The notes beneath the pieces are model-generated. The model made no database searches, was not told the DNA's origin, and saw only the letters and a program-made list of their open reading frames with translations. The position numbers and the translations under genes were made by a program. A stretch of DNA of 64,000 nt, from contig CP142451.1 in the NCBI GenBank assembly GCA_038049695.1, positions 46,387,001 through 46,451,000 of the forward strand, in the 5' to 3' direction. Shown one piece after another: positions 59,410-64,000 of the stretch (the stretch's first letter is position 1; the number at the start of each line of letters is the position of its first letter). Origin of the DNA: Cinnamomum chago. Its lineage: Eukaryota > Streptophyta > Magnoliopsida > Laurales > Lauraceae.

Positions 59410-61133
59410 TGTAAGACCTCGACCCGAGTGACATCGATTAGTATTAACTAAGTCGTGTTTTAGTTCTAAACGTGATTAGTGTTTTGTGATTAAGTTAGGA
59501 TTAGAATAGCTCTTTTATAACTTTAAGGAATTTTGAGTGCCTTTGTGACTAGTGGGGCCCTTTGGTGGTTCCTTTTACGGCTTTGTGTTTACTTGGGGGT
59601 TTATCTAAGATTATTGTGTTTATTGTTTTAATCACGTTTTACTTATCTCATTAATCCCTACAACTTTCATGTTGATCTCGTGCTCGTTCGAGACCCCGAA
59701 ACCCGACTTTCCTAGCATTGATGGCAAAACAGTCTTTTTACACTAAATTTGGACACGAAATTTGATATTCTTGAAACCCTTGAAACATATACTTTTTGAA
59801 AACTAGATATTTCAGTGACCATTTTTCCCTTCTTCGTCGAATTCGTTCAAAGTCCCGAAAACCATGATTTCAGCCCACAAAGATTTCAAGTGGTGGAACC
59901 CACTCTTGACTTGTATAAAAGGAGAACTCTCCTCTTTTCCCTTTTCTAGTTCAAGCTCCAACCACCCAAACTAGGGTTTTCTCTCTTCTCTTGTCCTTCT
60001 AGCTTTTCCATCTCTATCTCTACAAATCTTGCACCAATTAGCAAATGGAGGTTATCTTCTTCTTCCTCTCCTTGAGAGCTCATAATTGATAGCATTTGTA
60101 GAGGAAGTCATCCATCTCTAGACCCTTGTGGAACTCATCTTGCCCATTTGGAGAACTTCCTTGTAAGCAACCCTCCCTATCTCTTAGATTTGTGTTCCTC
60201 TAGCCTTGAAGAAGTTCCATTTTCATTATTGAAAACTTTCCTTTTTTGTTCTTTGTTTTGACCTATTTAGGGTTTGTATTTTGGGGTTTTGTTTGTGCTT
60301 GTAGGTTATCTTGAGAGAGCTTAACTTGTTGCTTGATTTCTTGTTTAGAGACCCTAAGGCAAGTGGATGATTGATATTATGAGCTTTCAATGGTTTTCAT
60401 GAGAAATATGATTGATTTGGTTATTTTTATTCATATTTGTTCAACTTGCATTGATTGTGAAATAAATGCTCATGAAAGAGTTTTGTTAGCTCATTTATTG
60501 TCATGGAAAAATGTGGTTTATAGTCCTTTATTTATCTCTTGTATATGCTCAAATGAACCTTTGTGATTGTTGGATTTCTTCTCTTTGTTTATGATTGAAT
60601 GTGAAATGATTGGAGGAGGATGGAATGGATGTTGTAGAAGATTTGATGATGGCTTGGAAAAAGGTTTTGAACTCCATATTTGGTGTATAAATGGGGCTGA
60701 AAGGGGGTTGTAAAAAGGATGAGAAAGAGAGGAGTAGAACTGTCCTAGAATCAATTTATGGACAGTTCGTTCAAGCGAACTTGACAGGTCGCTCAAGCAA
60801 ACCGTCCAAAAAAGGGTTTCGAACCTTTCCAGAGGACAGTTCGCTCGAGCGAACCCTCCCATAACCCATTTCAGAGAATGGTTAGCTCAAGCGAACTGAA
60901 ATTTTGCTCGAGCCAACCTGAAGTGGATGAGTTCGCTCGAGCGGCCTCAACTTCGCTCGAGCGAACCCACCCAGAAAACCATTCCTAAGAGCTCACCGCT
61001 CGAGCGAACTCCAGGTCCGCTCGAGCGATGGGTACTGTTCATCTGGGGCTATTTTGGGAGCACAAATGAAATGTTTAAATAATTGAGAGTGGTTTGTTAG
61101 GAGCCCTATCGTGATGGGAAAACTTATCCTCAT
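59410..61133 (+). repeat. Tekay-B 3' LTR, partial
   Basis: Starts TGTAAGACCTCGACCC and is colinear with the 5' LTR (10803-12040 and 37619 onward) until 61133. It has TATAAAAG at 59914-59921, a donor-like GTAAGC near 60163 and the CTCGAG array at 60765-61030. Its DNA at 60640-60660 is the empty site for the CACTA insertion. Confidence 0.88.
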
Positions 61134-61457
61134 CAAAGAGGGCACCACCACATGATGCGCCATTCAGTGCCCAGCCTTGGGCACTAGGTTACAAATGCTG
61201 GGGGTCTTTTCCTCCCTTTTTCATTTTTCATTATTTCTTTCCCTCTCTCCCTCTCTTTCGCTTCTTTATTTTGGGCATTGCTTTAAGTGAAGGCATGGGA
61301 GAGTGAGGAGCAGGGTAATAGCTAGGGAGTGGGGAAAAGGAGGAGAGGATAGAACCAGGTATGTGGGTTTCATTCCCTTTCTATTCTTTCTGTTTTCTCT
61401 CTCTATTTTTTTTTTCTTAGCTTTCTACCATGGTTTCAGGTAAGAATTGAGCAAGCA
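61134..61457. other. Unknown sequence at the Tekay-B 3' LTR edge
   Basis: Starts abruptly where Tekay-B homology stops. It is CT-rich in the middle (61200-61260, 61370-61420). No terminal repeats or frame were recognised. It may be flanking DNA or part of an insertion continuing past the window. Confidence 0.4.
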
Positions 61458-62434
61458 TGTTACACCCCGTCCCGAGTTAATCAAGATTAACTCTAATTAA
61501 TTAGAATTAATGCTAATTAATCATGTTTAATCAAGCTAATGATGGTTAATGACCAAATTCAATGAGATTAGTCTCAAATGATTGATTTATACTTAATGAA
61601 GTGATAATGAATGAGATTAAAGTAATTGAGTTGATTTTAGACTCAAACAAAGGAAAACAATGACTTTTTTGTAAATACGAATTACGTGTATATCGTCGAA
61701 TACAGTCACTCTTGATACCAACGTGTGTATCACAGAGACTACATCAACTTTCATAATAAGCTTGATTGCATTTGACCTCAAATGGATCAAATGAGTCTTC
61801 ATTTGACTCAAATTGTAAATAGGAGAAGTTAAGGGGATTAAGTGCAAAAATGGGTTATAAGGTCCCAAATGAACCTTAAGTTCATTCATTTGTTTTATTC
61901 CATTTCAAAAGAGTAGAAAGCGACAACCCTAGACTCCTTTTCTTTCTTTCTCCTTCCATTTTCCTTGTCAAGCATCAAGATTGAAGCTTTGGATGTGGTT
62001 TTGAAGAGATTTCCTCTTCTTCCTTAACTTGTTTTCCATTTCTTTGGAGTTGGAGATTGAGAGAAAGCTCAAGGATTCCCTTCAAGAGCTTACAAGTAAG
62101 TAGTTAGTTATTTTTATAGAACTTTTGAGCTTTAGAGGTAGCTATTTAGAACAAACAACTTATGGGATGTTATTTTGAATGTCTTTATGGTGTTAGGGCT
62201 TGGATTGGAGGGATTTTGATCTCAAATTAAAGTAGACAAAGAGGGATTCTTATTAATTGACTTCAAGAAAGGCAAGTATAACAATCATTTTGTGATTGAT
62301 GCTATTTGTTAAGATTTTCTCTTGGTTTCATTGTAAATGGGAGTGTAACCCTATTCTTAGAATTTAATTATGATTGGGTTGAATGAATGGAAGAAGTTGT
62401 GTATGCATGTAAATGGTGATTGAAGGGGGACCAG
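61458..62434 (+). mobile_element. Possible third Tekay-like LTR, partial
   Basis: Starts TGTTACACCCCGTCCCGAG, similar in layout to the Tekay starts TGTAAGACCCCGACCCGAG. It has a CT-rich leader (61930-62050) and a donor-like GTAAGT near 62095, at about the place seen in the other LTRs. It ends at the Copia LTR. Assignment is by resemblance only. Confidence 0.45.
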
Positions 62435-63663
62435 TGTTAGAATAGGGCCGCGCCCAGAAACCCTAGATATTGCGTACAGATTACTGCGGAAATAACTATA
62501 GACAAATATGATTAAAAACCATACCTGTGAGATCTCTCTGATTTGATCTCGGTCTTACAGCAACCCGAAAATCTCAAGATCTTCTACTGTATTCCTCTAT
62601 GCTTGAACTCGTACCAAGGTGTGGGCCTCTTCTGCGAATTCTTTTTGCTCTCCAAAATGAGATTTCTCTTATTGTTTAACGTAGAGAGCAATAACGCATA
62701 TTTATAGGCTACAATAGGGACCTTAAGAAGGAAATAAGGATAGGCTTCTTATGGAAACAGAAAACCCTAATTCGACCGAAATTAGAATCCTAGTTCCATA
62801 AATTACAATTCAGTCCACTAAAGAATCATAATTGCAATCCTGTCCTTATTCTCAAAATAATATTTCGAGCTTCTTGTTATTAAATTCTTATTAATCTCCC
62901 CACGTTAAGATTTCAGATATCCATCGATTAAATAATTACTGACATCTATATTTAATCGATATCTTTATAATTCCTTGAGACCTTACACTTAACTTATTTG
63001 ATATGTCAAACACAAAGTCCACTTGCAGGGTTTGACATAATCAAAACTTAAAGCTTCATCAAGGGGAAATCATCAATCCCTATTACAGGACGTGGATTTC
63101 GTCAATAAACTAATATGCACCATACACGTAGTGCAGTCACCCAATTCACTGAGATTGTTGATCACTCATTCGTAAATCAAAATGCCAAACACTAAATGTA
63201 TATGTCTATTATTTATGTCGGGATTAAGAGTACAAGCACTCATAATAACCATTTGGATATTAATCATCTTATATAGTCAGAATGACCCAAAAAAGGGTCT
63301 TATTCAATACACACAAAGCGTACTAGCATAGCGAGTCAAAACTATACTGTTTCCCGCAGCGAAGACAAGCCTGCTAAAACATCATTCAAAAATCGTACCG
63401 ATGGTGTGTCCAAATCCATCTAGATTGTGAACGATAACTTATATTCTATAAGAACCGACAAATAAGTCTTCCGTGTATAAGTAGAACTCTACACACCAAC
63501 TTGTCTACTTTATAGAATAAAAGACACACACATGCATAATGATTAACAATGCAACCATTTGCCCATACAAAATCTCAGTTAGATGAGAAGACAAAATATA
63601 CTATTAAGTGAATCAGTCAAAGACAAATACATAAAAGTATGTTTTTAGTATAAATTCCCAACA
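62435..63663 (-). repeat. Copia 3' LTR
   Basis: A 1229-base LTR. The minus strand begins TGTTGGGAATTTATAC and ends CCTATTCTAACA. A minus-strand TATAAATA lies at 62699-62706. The partner LTR is outside the window. Confidence 0.85.
62699..62706 (-). promoter_or_regulatory. TATA box of the Copia LTR
   Basis: Minus-strand TATAAATA in CCTATAAATATGCG, about 265 bases from the LTR's downstream end. Confidence 0.55.
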
Positions 63664-63674
63664 ATCTCCCACTT
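63664..63674 (-). promoter_or_regulatory. Copia polypurine tract
   Basis: Minus-strand AAGTGGGAGAT directly before the LTR start TGTTGGG, the standard plant Copia arrangement. Confidence 0.88.
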
Positions 63675-64000
63675 AGACTCAAAACCATGCTGACATGTAT
63701 TTTAACCCCATGCCTTCCACATGACTATCAAAACTCTTTGCTGGTAAACTTTTTGTAAAATGATTTGCCAGGTTGTCCGCCGATGCAATCCTGGTCACAA
63801 TTATGTCACCCCTCTGTACGATTTCTCATATGAGATGATACTTACGCTGGATGTGCTTACCCTTTTATGCATCTCGGGTTCTTTTGCATTAGCAACCACA
63901 TCGGTATTATCACAGTAAAGTATTATAGGTGATTATATCAAATGTACCACTTCTAGATCCGTCAAGAAGTTTCTGAGCCAAACTGCCTCCTTGGCTGCAT
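63675..64000 (-). pseudogene. Copia RNase H region, partial (fossil)
   Basis: Minus-strand words ILYCDNTDVVANAKEP and, nearer the end, a RIASADNLA-like stretch are the second half of Copia RNase H. The rest lies outside the window. Confidence 0.82.

Larger units (their letters stand above)
10803..61133 (+). mobile_element. Tekay-B: old Ty3/Gypsy chromovirus, nested and broken
   Basis: A Tekay/Del-type element split by later insertions. Its 5' LTR is 10803-12040 plus 37619-39438 (about 3.06 kb), starting TGTAAGACCC and ending TTACA. A tRNA-iMet primer site, gag, protease, RT, RNase H, integrase and chromodomain follow in order, then a 3' LTR from 59410 that stops at 61133. Insertions in it are the CACTA (12041-37615), two L3 solo LTRs (39776-41585, 55939-57834) and a Copia element (43588-54898). 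By eye the two LTRs differ at roughly one base in ten, so it is much older than Tekay-A. The coding part has well over ten breaks. Its 3' TSD cannot be checked. Confidence 0.85.
62435..64000 (-). mobile_element. 3' end of a Copia element, runs off the window
   Basis: On the minus strand: RNase H region (63675-64000), polypurine tract (63664-63674), then an LTR (62435-63663). The rest lies right of the window, so its state and age cannot be judged; some breaks are present in the visible coding part. Confidence 0.85.

Overview
This window is nuclear DNA from a flowering plant, almost certainly a repeat-rich, heterochromatic stretch. Nearly all of it is nested transposable elements: Ty3/Gypsy chromoviruses of Tekay/Del type with ~3.1-kb LTRs and a tRNA-iMet primer site, Ty1/Copia elements, many solo LTRs, and one non-autonomous CACTA (En/Spm-type) DNA transposon. 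No tRNA, rRNA, CRISPR array or intact host gene was found. The only hints of host genes are a possible 3' coding end (1-105) and a possible 5' UTR with a tiny first exon (about 1860-2125). Both are weak.

Layout: 1-2316, mostly low-information DNA. 2317-4549, two head-to-head fragments of one LTR family (here 'L1'). 4550-10802, an unclassified LTR-type stretch with tandem repeats, dispersed GGCGCC palindromes, a TATA box and a coding remnant (9656-10448) of no family I recognise. 10803-61133, an old Tekay-type element (Tekay-B) expanded by nested insertions. 61134-62434, an unknown sequence and a possible LTR fragment. 62435-64000, the 3' end of a minus-strand Copia element that runs off the window.

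Order of events, mostly fixed by matching target-site duplications (TSDs): Tekay-B came first. A CACTA element (12041-37615, TSD ATG) landed in its 5' LTR. The CACTA then took two solo L1 LTRs (13592-15210; 33951-35713, TSD AGAGT) and a Tekay-A solo LTR (15610-31902, TSD AAATC). A two-LTR Tekay-A element (17300-30467, TSD GGTCT) landed inside that solo LTR, and a Copia-type solo LTR ('L2', 26037-28006, TSD GATAT) landed in its 3' LTR. Independently, the body of Tekay-B received two 'L3' solo LTRs (39776-41585, TSD AGAAC; 55939-57834, TSD AGTGG) and a Copia element (43588-54898). That Copia element holds another L2 solo LTR (46965-48957, TSD AAGTA) and another L1 solo LTR (50660-52385, TSD GACCC).

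Most notable: the CACTA element has inverted arms of about 2 kb, each built as short TIR, hairpin-rich subterminal array, shared 400-bp segment and 171-bp satellite. Five different LTR-type families each carry their own perfect 6- to 16-bp palindrome, usually repeated and usually near a TATA box (GGCGCC, CTCGAG, GTCGAC, GACGTC, CCTAGG). LTR names L1-L3 are local labels. All comparisons were made by eye; no alignment was run.
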